Source: a virus
IMG/VR virus record: IMGVR_UViG_3300014502_000004
Span: 1 to 64,000 of that record
DNA length: 64,000 nt
Reading direction: 5' to 3' (one strand)
A program made the translations under genes and the position numbers. The stretch's first letter is position 1. Every line of letters starts with the position of its first letter. The notes under the pieces were generated by a model, which was given only the letters and a program-made list of their open reading frames with translations, searched no databases and was not told where the DNA came from. This document shows positions 22,593 through 31,762 of the stretch, piece after piece.

Positions 22593-23146
22593 AACGATTG
22601 ATTATTGCTTTTGGTCATCGTCGGGAGAGAGGCAAGAACACAGCATCGTTGACAACCAAACAGTTCCTCAAAGATCGATATGTCCGAGAGGACTCATTTG
22701 CACGCTCACTCAAAGAGACTTGCAAGGCTGTCTTTAGCTTCAGTGAGGAGCAGGTAAACGGCAAGCTGAAGGGTGTTACTGACGAGTATTGGGGCTTCAC
22801 TCCTCGGTGGGCACTTCAGACTGTAGGGACTGAGTTGTTTCGTCAGCATATAGATCCAGCTATCTGGGCCAAGTCTCTAGTGCGACGCATTATGCTGCAT
22901 CCAGAACATCATTTCTTGATCACAGACTTACGATTCACCAATGAGGCTGAGGCTATCAAAGCATGTGGTGGCTTTGTGGTCCGTTGTGATCGAGACATAC
23001 CTTTTGATCCAGAGATAGATTCTCATCAATCAGAAATTGATCTTCTTAACTATACAAACTGGGATTTCATCATTGACAATAATGGTAGCTTTGAAGATCT
23101 GTCTAAACAGATCAAGACCATGATCAAGACCATGCTATACCTCTGA
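22589..23146 (+). CDS. Deoxynucleoside monophosphate kinase
   Basis: 185 residues. P-loop GHRRERGKNT is at 9-18, with DSFARSLKE, a WALQTVGTELFR segment and FLITDLRFTNEAEAIK, as in T4 gp1-type dNMP kinases that phosphorylate dNMPs for phage DNA synthesis. It lies within the recombination cluster and upstream of thyX. Confidence 0.8.
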   Translation: MKRLIIAFGHRRERGKNTASLTTKQFLKDRYVREDSFARSLKETCKAVFSFSEEQVNGKLKGVTDEYWGFTPRWALQTVGTELFRQHIDPAIWAKSLVRRIMLHPEHHFLITDLRFTNEAEAIKACGGFVVRCDRDIPFDPEIDSHQSEIDLLNYTNWDFIIDNNGSFEDLSKQIKTMIKTMLYL

Positions 23147-23159
23147 TCAGGGCAGATAA

Positions 23160-25073
23160 ATGATCTTTGAATTCATTGAGATTGAGAACTTCTTTCGCAT
23201 TCGAGAGAAGGTGGTCATACCTCTCTGTGATCAAGGACTGGTGCTTATCACAGGAGAGAATGGCAACGGCAAGAGCACCATCTTTGAAGCTCTGGTGTGG
23301 TGTCTCTTTGGTGAGACAGTCAGGGGATACAAAGCTGATCAGGTCGTCAACAGGGATGTGGGGGAAGGATGTGCTGTCACTGTCAAGATGTCTACTGGAG
23401 TGATTTCTTACCGAGTCACTAGATGTCGCAAACACAAGACAGGCAAGAACAAGCTTGAGTTATTCTCATATGATCATCTTACGCCCGGTGCAGTGGAAGT
23501 TGATCTGACTCAACAGACCAACGATGATACTCAGCACAAGCTGCAAGAGATCATGGGTATTGACTTCGATACCTTCATCAACGGCCCCATGATGCCTCAG
23601 GGTAGCTTCAAACGCTTCAGTGAGATGACAGACTCCGAGATCAAGGATATCTTGGAGAAGGCAGTACAGATCGAAGTCATTGCTAAGGCTCAGAACATAA
23701 CAAAGCAGAATCTGGCAATCGTTGAGTTGAAGCTACGTCAATTTGATTACGACTTCAACAGGTACGGTCAAGAATTTGATGAGAAGCAGTCTCAGTTAGA
23801 AGACTTTGAGCGTGAGCATTTAGACTGGGATAACCAGAAGAAGGCTGAGATTGATCGTACAACTTCTCGTGTACAGGAGTTTGAAGATCGTCTGACTCGA
23901 CTGCGGGTCGGCTGTGCAGACCCCAAGGAGCTGTTCAACCAGCTTGTTGAAGCGAAGCAGGCACACAGCAAGATCAGTGAGATTTACGAAGATTCTAGAA
24001 AAGATTGGGAGAAGAAGGAAGATGAAGCTCGCTCTGATGAAGCTCATGCAGTAACACAGCACATGCTGTTATCCAAAGAGTGTGAACGACTCAAAGATAC
24101 TAGAGACAAGATCAAAAGTCTGACAGGTACTTGCCCTAAGTGTGGTCAGGACATTCCTGCATCTCATGTGGAGAAACTGTTTGCTGAGGCAGACAATCAG
24201 TTCCAGGAAGCCAATACAGAGCTGAAGACTAAGCTTGTCCCTGCGGTCAAGGTTGCTCAGGATGTTGTGCAACAGGTGAAACTGGACAGGGACAAGGCTC
24301 TGGAGCGTGCTAAGGAGATCTGGCTGGTGTCCCTTGGCAAGCTACATGAGCTTGAGAAGGAACTTGAGATCAATACAAATCAGATCTCTGTCATTCAGCA
24401 GTGTCAGTCTGACATCAAGAGAGCACAAGAGAGTCTAGATATTGCTGTGAAAGTTACCTCACCATTTGAGTCAATGATCAAAAACAACAAGGAAGCACAA
24501 GAAGAGATCAAGAAGGACATCAAACGAATTCTTCCTAAGCTGAAGTCCTGTGGCATCGAAGCAGAGCATTTTCGGTTCTGGGTGGACGGCTTCAGCAATC
24601 GAGGTCTCAAGAGTTTTGTCCTGGGTTCTGTGGTGCCATACATGAACTCCAAGGCTGCAGAGTACAGCCAGGTGCTCACAGATGGGGAGCTGGAGATCCG
24701 CTTCCATACGCAGACGACTCTGAAGAGCGGTGAGACTCGTGAGAAGTTCTACGTTGAGGTGTCCAACAAAGCCGGTGCTGAGGATTACATTGGAAGTTCT
24801 GGCGGCGAGCGCAGGAGGGCTGATCTCGCTATCAGCTTTACTCTGTCTGATCTATTCTCGTCGCGTTCCAAGAAAGCATTTCCTCAGCGTTGGTTTGATG
24901 AGCCTTTCGAGAATCTTGACGAAGCTGGAGTCGAGGCTGTCATGCAGTTACTCCGAAGCATGGAAGCGCAGTCTGGGTCCATTTTCGTAGTGACTCACCA
25001 AGATCACCTCAAGTCCATGTTCAACAAAGTGATCCAGGTTGAAAAGATCAACGGTGAGACAAGGATAAGCTAA
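23160..25073 (+). CDS. sbcC: SbcC/gp46-like SMC-type ATPase subunit
   Basis: 637 residues. Walker A GENGNGKST is at 32-40. A central coiled coil carries the zinc hook CPKC (C325, C328). The C-terminus has the signature GSSGGERRRADLA and Walker B-like RWFDEPFENLDEAG, plus a final VVTHQDHL. Short coiled coils are usual for phage versions. It forms the exonuclease complex with the SbcD-like protein. Confidence 0.9.
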   Translation: MIFEFIEIENFFRIREKVVIPLCDQGLVLITGENGNGKSTIFEALVWCLFGETVRGYKADQVVNRDVGEGCAVTVKMSTGVISYRVTRCRKHKTGKNKLELFSYDHLTPGAVEVDLTQQTNDDTQHKLQEIMGIDFDTFINGPMMPQGSFKRFSEMTDSEIKDILEKAVQIEVIAKAQNITKQNLAIVELKLRQFDYDFNRYGQEFDEKQSQLEDFEREHLDWDNQKKAEIDRTTSRVQEFEDRLTRLRVGCADPKELFNQLVEAKQAHSKISEIYEDSRKDWEKKEDEARSDEAHAVTQHMLLSKECERLKDTRDKIKSLTGTCPKCGQDIPASHVEKLFAEADNQFQEANTELKTKLVPAVKVAQDVVQQVKLDRDKALERAKEIWLVSLGKLHELEKELEINTNQISVIQQCQSDIKRAQESLDIAVKVTSPFESMIKNNKEAQEEIKKDIKRILPKLKSCGIEAEHFRFWVDGFSNRGLKSFVLGSVVPYMNSKAAEYSQVLTDGELEIRFHTQTTLKSGETREKFYVEVSNKAGAEDYIGSSGGERRRADLAISFTLSDLFSSRSKKAFPQRWFDEPFENLDEAGVEAVMQLLRSMEAQSGSIFVVTHQDHLKSMFNKVIQVEKINGETRIS

Positions 25074-25324
25074 TGCCAGGACCAGTATCTTCAAGCTATG
25101 ATCCAGAGTTTGGCACAGGTGAACGTGCAAGCATTGTCTGTGAGGCAGTGACCAAAATGCGGGATAAAGTTAGTAGGGTCCTAGGCAAGGCTAATGCAGA
25201 GCTGCTACCTATTGTGGATGTGTGTGAAGGTAGAAACAAGTTGCCTAAGAGAGGGTTGATTCTCTGTGAGCGAGAGTTAAGGATACTTAGGTTTGCTTTG
25301 AACAGAGCTTTGGAGTCGTTGTGA
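25073..25324 (+). CDS. Small hypothetical protein
   Basis: 83 residues, starting in a one-base overlap with sbcC (TAATG). Helical C-terminus (LILCERELRILRFALNRALESL). It ends eight bases before the tRNA gene. Confidence 0.55.
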   Translation: MPGPVSSSYDPEFGTGERASIVCEAVTKMRDKVSRVLGKANAELLPIVDVCEGRNKLPKRGLILCERELRILRFALNRALESL

Positions 25325-25331
25325 TCAAGTT

Positions 25332-25403
25332 GCCCGCATAGCTCAGTGGCAGAGCAATGGTTTTGTAAACCATAGGTCTGGGGTTCGATCCCCCAAGCGG
25401 GCT
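25332..25403 (+). tRNA. tRNA-Thr (anticodon TGT)
   Basis: A 72-base cloverleaf. Acceptor GCCCGC pairs with GCGGGC; the seventh pair is A-A. The D arm is GCTC..GAGC, the anticodon stem ATGGT/ACCAT with loop TTTGTAA, and the T arm TGGGG/CCCCA with loop TTCGATC. The anticodon TGT reads ACA threonine codons. CCA is not encoded (CCG follows the discriminator base T). It lies between two coding genes on the same strand. Confidence 0.93.
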
Positions 25404-25423
25404 CCGAAAGGTGAGTCATTGTA

Positions 25424-25624
25424 ATGCCTGATCCTGCAAAGTTTCCAAATTCCAAAGTAATCAGAGACACTGGTAAGGCTCTGCTGGTAGAGATCGAGGG
25501 GGAAGAGCATTGGATACCTCACTCTCAGATCCACGATGACTCTGAAGTTTTTGATGCAGAGGACAACAGCGAGGGCATGCTGGTGGTTCAGTTCTGGTTT
25601 GCAGACAAGGAAGGGTTGATCTAA
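25424..25624 (+). CDS. Conserved small phage protein
   Basis: 66 residues. The pattern 'KALLVEIEGEEHWIPHSQIHDDSEV' is that of a small beta-barrel protein common in phages; role unknown (recalled, not searched). It overlaps the thyX start by one base. Confidence 0.65.
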   Translation: MPDPAKFPNSKVIRDTGKALLVEIEGEEHWIPHSQIHDDSEVFDAEDNSEGMLVVQFWFADKEGLI

Positions 25625-26289
25625 TGAAGATCGTTCCGCAGAGTGTGCAGTTAGAGTTCATCACCCCTAATGCAGCTAAGTTAATTGAGAGAGCTGGTCG
25701 ATGTTGCTATAAGAGTGAGGACAAGATCACAGATGAGAGCGCAGTCGAGTTTATTAAGATGCTTCTCACCAGAGAGCACCACTCTGTGATCGAGCATGCC
25801 CATGCAACCTTCAGAGTGGTGTGTGATCGAGGAGTCAGTCACGAGTTTGTTCGTCATCGGCTGATGAGCTACAGCCAAGAGAGCACCAGATATTGCAACT
25901 ACTCCAAGGAGAAGTACGGGAACGAGATCACTGTCATCGAACCTCCAGGGTTGGAAGGTAACGACCGATTGTGCTGGACCAACGCCATTGAGGTGGCCGA
26001 GATGCAATACATGAGCTTGATCAAATATGGGATCAAGCCAGAGATTGCTCGCTCGGTGCTGCCGACATGCCTCAAGACTGAGCTGGTAGCAACAGCCAAC
26101 TTCCGCGAGTGGATGCACTTCCTCAAGATGAGGACCAGTTCCAAGGCTCATCCTCAGATGCGTGAGGTGGCCATGATGATTGGTCTCAGTTTGGTCAATG
26201 AGTGTCAGCCTCTGTACGGTCCATACATGGACTTTCTGCTTCGTGGTGGTGACTTAAAGGATTACCTCATCCAAGGAGGATCGAAATGA
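25624..26289 (+). CDS. thyX: FAD-dependent thymidylate synthase
   Basis: 221 residues. The ThyX signature RHRxxSxxxxSxRY is complete at 77-90 (RHRLMSYSQESTRY). The enzyme makes dTMP from dUMP using FAD and methylenetetrahydrofolate. It complements the dNMP kinase and the deoxynucleoside kinase of this genome to feed DNA synthesis. Confidence 0.95.
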   Translation: MKIVPQSVQLEFITPNAAKLIERAGRCCYKSEDKITDESAVEFIKMLLTREHHSVIEHAHATFRVVCDRGVSHEFVRHRLMSYSQESTRYCNYSKEKYGNEITVIEPPGLEGNDRLCWTNAIEVAEMQYMSLIKYGIKPEIARSVLPTCLKTELVATANFREWMHFLKMRTSSKAHPQMREVAMMIGLSLVNECQPLYGPYMDFLLRGGDLKDYLIQGGSK

Positions 26290-26687
26290 GCGACAAAGTT
26301 GGATCACCACTTACCCTTGTCGGCTATGAAGACGACATGGATCTAAGAAGCATCTCCTGGAACCAGGATTTGCTAGAACAGGAGGCCAGGGAGTACAAGC
26401 TCAAGCATGGTGAAGCTGTTGTCTACAGCAACGTGGCTCAAACCAAGGTCAGGCTCATCGCTGTGTTTTATGGGATGGCTGTGCTCATCCTCCCTCCTAT
26501 TGATCCAGCAGACAAGATTAGTCTGTACCTTAAGGTCAATCAGTTCCTGCGACTGTTCAAGGATGGAACAGCAGGAGTGATGATAGGTCACCTTGATAAA
26601 GAGATCGCTGGAGCACAGGAGCGACTGGAGAGGATCAAGAAGCGAAAGGCATTGGCTGCACAGGCTGCTAAGAGGAGAAGCAAATGA
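26286..26687 (+). CDS. Hypothetical protein
   Basis: 133 residues, ATGA-coupled to thyX. A hydrophobic strand region (VRLIAVFYGMAVLILPP) is followed by a charged C-terminal coiled coil ending KKRKALAAQAAKRRSK. Not recognised. Confidence 0.6.
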   Translation: MSDKVGSPLTLVGYEDDMDLRSISWNQDLLEQEAREYKLKHGEAVVYSNVAQTKVRLIAVFYGMAVLILPPIDPADKISLYLKVNQFLRLFKDGTAGVMIGHLDKEIAGAQERLERIKKRKALAAQAAKRRSK

Positions 26688-27022
26688 AGAAGAGAACACG
26701 ATGCATGTACACCAAAGAGAAAGCCATCAAGATCTGGCAGCTCTGCAACTTCGATAAGATGACACAGGCTCAAGCCTCCAAGATCGTTGGATGCAACAAG
26801 GGTGCTGCAAATCGTTGGTTCAATCTTGTTAAAGACACTCCCGCCTTATTGGCGGAAGCAAAGAAGGGTGGGAAGGGGAAGAGTCGTAAAATCAAGGATG
26901 AAGCTCCTATCAAGAAGATCAATGAGCTGGATTCTTTGCGTGATGAAAACGAGTTTCTGCAGTGGTGGAACAAGGGTGAGCGTCAAGGCTGGGTGGATCT
27001 GCTATTGAAGAGAATGGAATAG
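26684..27022 (+). CDS. Small helix-turn-helix protein
   Basis: 112 residues. The segment MTQAQASKIVGCNKGAANRWFNLV (about 24-47) reads as an HTH. A basic linker follows, then an acidic C-terminus. A phage regulator or terminase-small-like adaptor is possible; it sits just before a sigma70-like promoter. Confidence 0.5.
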   Translation: MKKRTRCMYTKEKAIKIWQLCNFDKMTQAQASKIVGCNKGAANRWFNLVKDTPALLAEAKKGGKGKSRKIKDEAPIKKINELDSLRDENEFLQWWNKGERQGWVDLLLKRME

Positions 27023-27051
27023 TTGACTCTAGAATCTGCCAGGCGTAGGAT
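27023..27051 (+). promoter_or_regulatory. Sigma70-like promoter
   Basis: TTGACT (27023-27028), 17 bases, TAGGAT (27046-27051), in the 57-base gap before the resolvase. The same TTGACW-N17/18-TARGRT shape is seen at 45132 and 46116. Confidence 0.5.
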
Positions 27052-27079
27052 TCATCCGTGATCTTATTAGGAGAAACTC

Positions 27080-27667
27080 ATGGCCCATTGGCTATCAGTT
27101 GGGATCGACGGTGGACTACATGGGGCTGTAGTAGGAATCAACGACAGCCTTGAGGTAGTTGGCTTTTTCGATACACCCATCATAGATCTCGGCAAGAAGA
27201 CCAAGAGTGGCAAGGTGGGCACCAACAACGCCTTCCTGGAAGCCGAAATGGTGTCTCGGTTTCAATTTCTCATTGAAGGCTGGCCCAAGCTCACCAATCA
27301 GCCTCACATCTTCCTGGAGAAGGCTCAGAGCATGCCCAAGCAGGGCGTTGCCTCTGTTTTCAAGACAGGGGAAGGCTTTGGACTGTGGAAGGGCATCCTG
27401 GCTGCTCTGAAGCTTCCCTACAGCATCGTGGCGGTCCAGACGTGGCAGAAGAAGGTGATGGTTGGTGTGACTGGGCTCGACCCTAAAGCCAAGTCCATCG
27501 CTCGCTGTCAGCGTCTATTCCCTACGTTGTCGTTGACTCTTCCCAATGGGAAGAAGGCATCTCTGGATGGAAGATCAGATGCAGCCTTGATCGCTTACTA
27601 CGGTTTGCTGGAGAATGGCTGTGTCCAGGATCGACGTCCTAAGCGCACACCGTTCAAAATGAAGTGA
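27080..27667 (+). CDS. RuvC-like Holliday junction resolvase
   Basis: 195 residues. An RNase H-like core has an Asp in VGIDGG (residue 10), a Glu in IFLEKAQSMP, and the final acidic site in DGRSDAALIAYYG. This matches phage RuvC-family resolvases that cut branched DNA before packaging. AGGAG lies before ATG 27080. It is followed by the terminase cluster. Confidence 0.8.
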   Translation: MAHWLSVGIDGGLHGAVVGINDSLEVVGFFDTPIIDLGKKTKSGKVGTNNAFLEAEMVSRFQFLIEGWPKLTNQPHIFLEKAQSMPKQGVASVFKTGEGFGLWKGILAALKLPYSIVAVQTWQKKVMVGVTGLDPKAKSIARCQRLFPTLSLTLPNGKKASLDGRSDAALIAYYGLLENGCVQDRRPKRTPFKMK

Positions 27668-27674
27668 GGATCAG

Positions 27675-27824
27675 ATGGACGATAAAGACAAAACACCAGT
27701 GCTGGCACCTAAGCCAAGGCTAGAACCGACCAAGCCAGTCACCATTCCGATCTGCCCTACCTGCAAGAAGCCCCTTACTCAATGTGCCTGCACTCACAAT
27801 GACCTTTCAAAAGGTAAGAAGTGA
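27675..27824 (+). CDS. Small zinc-binding peptide (49 residues)
   Basis: ATG 27675 to TGA 27824. A Pro/Lys-rich start is followed by CPTCKKPLTQCAC, a likely zinc knuckle. The stop shares GTGA with the NYN gene, supporting translation. Confidence 0.5.
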   Translation: MDDKDKTPVLAPKPRLEPTKPVTIPICPTCKKPLTQCACTHNDLSKGKK

Positions 27825-28381
27825 GTGAGATAGCTGAAAAGGTTTACGTTGCTGTAGATGTGAACAATCTATGGCACAGTTGTCGAGACATCTTTGGTTC
27901 GACAACAAGGGTGAACTATGACCAGCTCTTGAAGAAGATCAGAACTGGTGGTTACAGGGGTGTGCCCAGAGAAGTCACTGCAGTCGCCTACACCATCACA
28001 TCCCCTCATCGTCGCACCTCTGAGACTGGCCGCACACGAGAAGAGCCCTCACGCAACTCACGCTTTCTAGAATCTCTCCAGAAGTTTGGCTACCAGGTGA
28101 AGACTAGGCAGATGAGATACGAGAAGGGTGTGGACAAACCATTCCACACTGACTGGGATGTGGGCATCTCAGTTGATGCAATCACTGATCAAGATCAGTT
28201 TGATACTTTCATCATGGTTAGTGGTGATGGTGATTTCATTCCATTGATTAAGAGGTTGCAGGACAAAGATAAGAGAGTAGAAATCTATACTTTTGAGAGA
28301 ACAGCTTCACAGAACTTATACTCTGTGGCTGACAACATCGTGTTTCTTACTGTAGAAGATACCTATCAAGAAAAGATATGA
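27821..28381 (+). CDS. NYN-domain (LabA/DUF88-like) protein, predicted RNase
   Basis: 186 residues from GTG 27821. PIN-fold motifs: VAVDVNNLWH, TDWDVGISVDAI and MVSGDGDFIPLIKRL, which place the acidic residues of NYN nucleases. Such domains cut RNA or, in LabA-like proteins, act in signalling. It couples directly to the terminase gene by ATGA. The link to packaging is positional only. Confidence 0.75.
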   Translation: MSEIAEKVYVAVDVNNLWHSCRDIFGSTTRVNYDQLLKKIRTGGYRGVPREVTAVAYTITSPHRRTSETGRTREEPSRNSRFLESLQKFGYQVKTRQMRYEKGVDKPFHTDWDVGISVDAITDQDQFDTFIMVSGDGDFIPLIKRLQDKDKRVEIYTFERTASQNLYSVADNIVFLTVEDTYQEKI

Positions 28382-31278
28382 GTCCACCAACTCCCAAGAG
28401 GACGCCTTACAAGCCCATTCAACAGGTGTCTCGGACACCTGTGCAGATACCTCAGACTGAGAGTGAGATCACCAAGCTCTTCTCTAACATCGCACCAGGT
28501 GGATTGAACCTCTCAGCTCTTGGGAATGTGCCTCAGTCAATCTCCGAAGAGGATGTCAAAGCTCTCACCAATGCCAACTTCGCTCTGTGGGCATCCACGA
28601 GTGGCATCAAAGTTGATCACAGACCATTTGATTTTGGACTCCATCGATATCTGTTGCCTCTATACTTAGATCAAGCTCAAGAGATCATCATGATGAAGGC
28701 AGCTCAGATGGGTGCAACCATCTGGGTGCTGCTGCGTTTGCTTCACTTCTGCATGAATAATGATGCCAAGGCATGCCTGTTCTTCCCTACACAAGATGGT
28801 GTCACTCTATTATCTAAAGACCGCATGACACCACTAATTGATTCCAATGCTCAATTGAAAGAAGCTGTGAAGGACTCTGATACATTGGGTTACAAGCAGG
28901 TGGGAGCAAACAGTGCGCTCTACCTACGACACCTTGGTGGCATCGCATCAAAAGATTCTACACCATTCGACATGCTGGCCTTTGATGAGGTGAGGCTTCT
29001 GAATGCAGCTGATATTGATCAGGCTCGTGAACGTGTTAGTCACAGTTCATTCAAGAACATTCTACAGGTCAGCACTGCTGGCTACCCAAACTGTCTTCAT
29101 GGTGATACTAAAGTCGTAGTTCGTAAGAAGTCTAACCGTCAGATTCTTCCAATGTCTATCGCTGATCTTCTTGTAACATATGATCAATATGAGGCCCTGT
29201 CTTACAATAGAAGGGGTGGTAATAGGCCACGATGGAGGTCAATTACTGGAGCAATATGCCGTGGTAAAAGATCCATGGTAAGAGTTGGACTATGGGGTGG
29301 GCATGAGATTCGTTGTACTGCTGATCATTGCTTCGCAACAGAGTGCTCTGTTCCTCGTGGTTTTGGAATCGATTGGTCTCCTATCTCTGAAGTGGAATTG
29401 GTTCCTAATAGATTTGGTGGTTATGTTGGACCAAGTAATGGAGTTCTAGTAGTAAACTCGATACAAGACTATGAAAACAACCGATGGAATGAATTTGTAG
29501 TAGCCGCTCCTTATGACAAACTTACTCTGGCCATGGTGGGAGCTTTTGTGGCTGAGGGGACTCTGGGGCAGAGTGGAGAAGTACAGATCTGGCAGGCTTC
29601 ACACAATTTGCCAATCAGAAATCTAGTAAAAGAGTGGGCTGATTGTCAGGGACTAACTTACCGTGGGAATGCTGAGGGAGTTTTTGTTCAGGCAAGGACA
29701 AGACCTGATCTTGTAGCTTTGTTTAGATCTTGTGGTGAAAATGCTTTGACAAAAGTTATTCCAGAGTCTGTTTTATCTGGAACCCCAGATCAGTTAGATA
29801 TAGTTTTGAACTGGATTATAGAAGGTGATGGTCATAGACGATGTGAGAGAAAGAACTCTCATGAAAGTTGTCGTAAATGGGATATTTATACCTCTAGTGA
29901 GAGGCTTGCTTCACAGCTTAGGTTCATAGGTTTAAGAACCAATAAACCACACTCAATATCTATTAGAGATCGTGACGGAGTACAAAGACAGTTTGTGTTG
30001 TCGTACAATCCGTCTGCGTTTAGAATGCAAGAGGTCTTGCCAGCTCTTGGTCGTCTCGCAGTAGGTGAACGAGTCCCTTGCGAAGATGACTACGCTTTTG
30101 ATCTTGAGATTGAGGAGACCCCATGGTTTGTGCTAGCTGAGAGTGGATGTCTTGTTCATAACAGTGACATACATAAACAATTCCTAAGGGGTACGCAAAA
30201 CTATTTCCACTCAAAATGCAATTGCCCAGACGGAATTGTGTTATCAGATGTATTCCCTGATTGCATCGCTACATCACCAAAGAAGGAAGTCTATTATCGA
30301 TGTCCACGATGCAAGATGAAGATTGTTGATCCACAGAATGGTCGTTACATAGAGCATAACCCTGGTGCGCGAGTACAGAGCTATCACATCCATCAGATGT
30401 TGTCGAAGTTCATCTCTGCTGCCGAGATCTGGGAGGCTTATCAGATCACACAGAACGTCAAGGAGTTCTTCAACGCGAAGCTTGGCAAGCCTTACGTAGA
30501 TGAGGACAACGTTCCTGTCACTGATGATGATCTTTTAGCATGTGAGAACACTGATCTGATGTGGGACCATGGCAAGACTCACACAGCCATGGGTGTAGAT
30601 CAGATGAGTGGTCTTCTCTACATAACCATCTGTCAGCGATTTGGAAACAAGAAGAGAATTGTCCACTATGAGATTGTGGACGATATGAATCATATCTATT
30701 TTGAAGCTGGCAAGAGGCAGCCATCTTTCAAACGTCTCTATCAGCTCATGAAAGAGTTTGACGTAGATCTGTGCATCATTGATGCAATGCCTAACGCTAA
30801 CGAAGCTATGGAGTTCGCACGAGCATTTCCCAAGCGTGTGTTCGTGGCCTGGTACCTTGAGCAACAGCGTGAGGTAGCCCAGTGGGGCGACAGGCCCAAG
30901 CCCAAGGTGGCTGTGAGAAAAGGTGGACCCAAGATCAAATTCAAGCACAGCGTTCTGCTCAGTCGCTACCTCAGCATCGAAATGGCCATGAAAGAGATCG
31001 CTGACCGCAACGTGGAGTGGCCAAATCCCCGAGCCCTTGTGCAGATCTGTCGGAATCAAAAGACAGGACACTTTGAGCCACTACACATCTTTGAGACTCA
31101 CTTCTATCTACATTGCAAGTCCATTGTGAAACAGAAGACTATACTTGATGATGAGACTGGTCGATTCAAGATGGAGTGGGTAAACCTTGGATTAGATCCC
31201 CATTCAGTGCATTCCTGGAATTACTGTAATATTGCTATGGAAAGGCTAAGAAGACAGCCAATCTTTACGATGGTGTAG
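28378..31278 (+). CDS. terL: Terminase large subunit (GpA family) interrupted by an intein
   Basis: 966 residues encoded, 609 after intein removal. The N-extein holds the ATPase (MKAAQMGATIWVLL as Walker A-like near 103-116 and LAFDEVRLL as Walker B). Motif III reads LQVSTAGYPN, where the intein inserts. The C-extein begins SDIHKQFLRG and includes YYRCPRCKMKI and the nuclease part (GVDQMSGLLYITI). The arrangement matches lambda GpA-like packaging motors. The intein must splice for the motor to work. Confidence 0.88.
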   Translation: MSPPTPKRTPYKPIQQVSRTPVQIPQTESEITKLFSNIAPGGLNLSALGNVPQSISEEDVKALTNANFALWASTSGIKVDHRPFDFGLHRYLLPLYLDQAQEIIMMKAAQMGATIWVLLRLLHFCMNNDAKACLFFPTQDGVTLLSKDRMTPLIDSNAQLKEAVKDSDTLGYKQVGANSALYLRHLGGIASKDSTPFDMLAFDEVRLLNAADIDQARERVSHSSFKNILQVSTAGYPNCLHGDTKVVVRKKSNRQILPMSIADLLVTYDQYEALSYNRRGGNRPRWRSITGAICRGKRSMVRVGLWGGHEIRCTADHCFATECSVPRGFGIDWSPISEVELVPNRFGGYVGPSNGVLVVNSIQDYENNRWNEFVVAAPYDKLTLAMVGAFVAEGTLGQSGEVQIWQASHNLPIRNLVKEWADCQGLTYRGNAEGVFVQARTRPDLVALFRSCGENALTKVIPESVLSGTPDQLDIVLNWIIEGDGHRRCERKNSHESCRKWDIYTSSERLASQLRFIGLRTNKPHSISIRDRDGVQRQFVLSYNPSAFRMQEVLPALGRLAVGERVPCEDDYAFDLEIEETPWFVLAESGCLVHNSDIHKQFLRGTQNYFHSKCNCPDGIVLSDVFPDCIATSPKKEVYYRCPRCKMKIVDPQNGRYIEHNPGARVQSYHIHQMLSKFISAAEIWEAYQITQNVKEFFNAKLGKPYVDEDNVPVTDDDLLACENTDLMWDHGKTHTAMGVDQMSGLLYITICQRFGNKKRIVHYEIVDDMNHIYFEAGKRQPSFKRLYQLMKEFDVDLCIIDAMPNANEAMEFARAFPKRVFVAWYLEQQREVAQWGDRPKPKVAVRKGGPKIKFKHSVLLSRYLSIEMAMKEIADRNVEWPNPRALVQICRNQKTGHFEPLHIFETHFYLHCKSIVKQKTILDDETGRFKMEWVNLGLDPHSVHSWNYCNIAMERLRRQPIFTMV
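29092..30162 (+). mobile_element. Intein with LAGLIDADG endonuclease inside terL
   Basis: 357 residues (239-595 of the precursor). It starts at Cys (CLHGDTKVV) and ends VHN, with Ser as the first C-extein residue, so all splicing residues are present. Block B-like CTADHCF is visible. Two LAGLIDADG-type helices, VGAFVAEGTL and VLNWIIEGDGH, mark an endonuclease that could home into intein-free alleles. The DNA is more A/T-rich than the exteins. Confidence 0.9.
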
Positions 31279-31291
31279 AAGGAGATGACAG

Positions 31292-31762
31292 ATGTTAGGT
31301 GATACAATGGGACTTCCAAATCAACCAGATGCAGAAATAGACAAGAAGGAGAACAAGATGTCATACGACTTCAAGAATGTTCCCATTGCGGAGTGTTTCA
31401 AGCTGGAGTTCTTCGCAATGATTTGCAAGAGATGTGGAGCAACACATCCATTCTATGTCAATCACAAGGGACAGCCTGTGTTTCCTTGGGGCTTGCCTGA
31501 TTCTGCTGTGGCCAAATTCTGTCAGGATAATGATCTGACCCTACAGGACATAATTCAGAACAACTGTTTCGTGTGCAGCTGTGGCTTCCCCATTCGCTTC
31601 CCTGGTGTGGACGAGAAGGAGAGGAAGGCTGACAACAAGGAGAAGGCAGCCAAGCTCAAGCGTCGGGGCTCAGGCAGGCGAGTCATCTCCCCAAAGCTAT
31701 CTGTGGTCACTGAGGCTCAAGCCAAGAAGATTCTTGAGGCAGGCGAGAAGGCTACTAAATGA
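31292..31762 (+). CDS. Hypothetical zinc-ribbon protein
   Basis: 156 residues. Two Cys pairs, ICKRCGA and CFVCSCGF, frame a domain after which the tail is basic. Both ATG 31292 and in-frame ATG 31349 have AAGGAG at good distance, so two start sites are possible. Function unknown; it follows terL. Confidence 0.6.
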   Translation: MLGDTMGLPNQPDAEIDKKENKMSYDFKNVPIAECFKLEFFAMICKRCGATHPFYVNHKGQPVFPWGLPDSAVAKFCQDNDLTLQDIIQNNCFVCSCGFPIRFPGVDEKERKADNKEKAAKLKRRGSGRRVISPKLSVVTEAQAKKILEAGEKATK

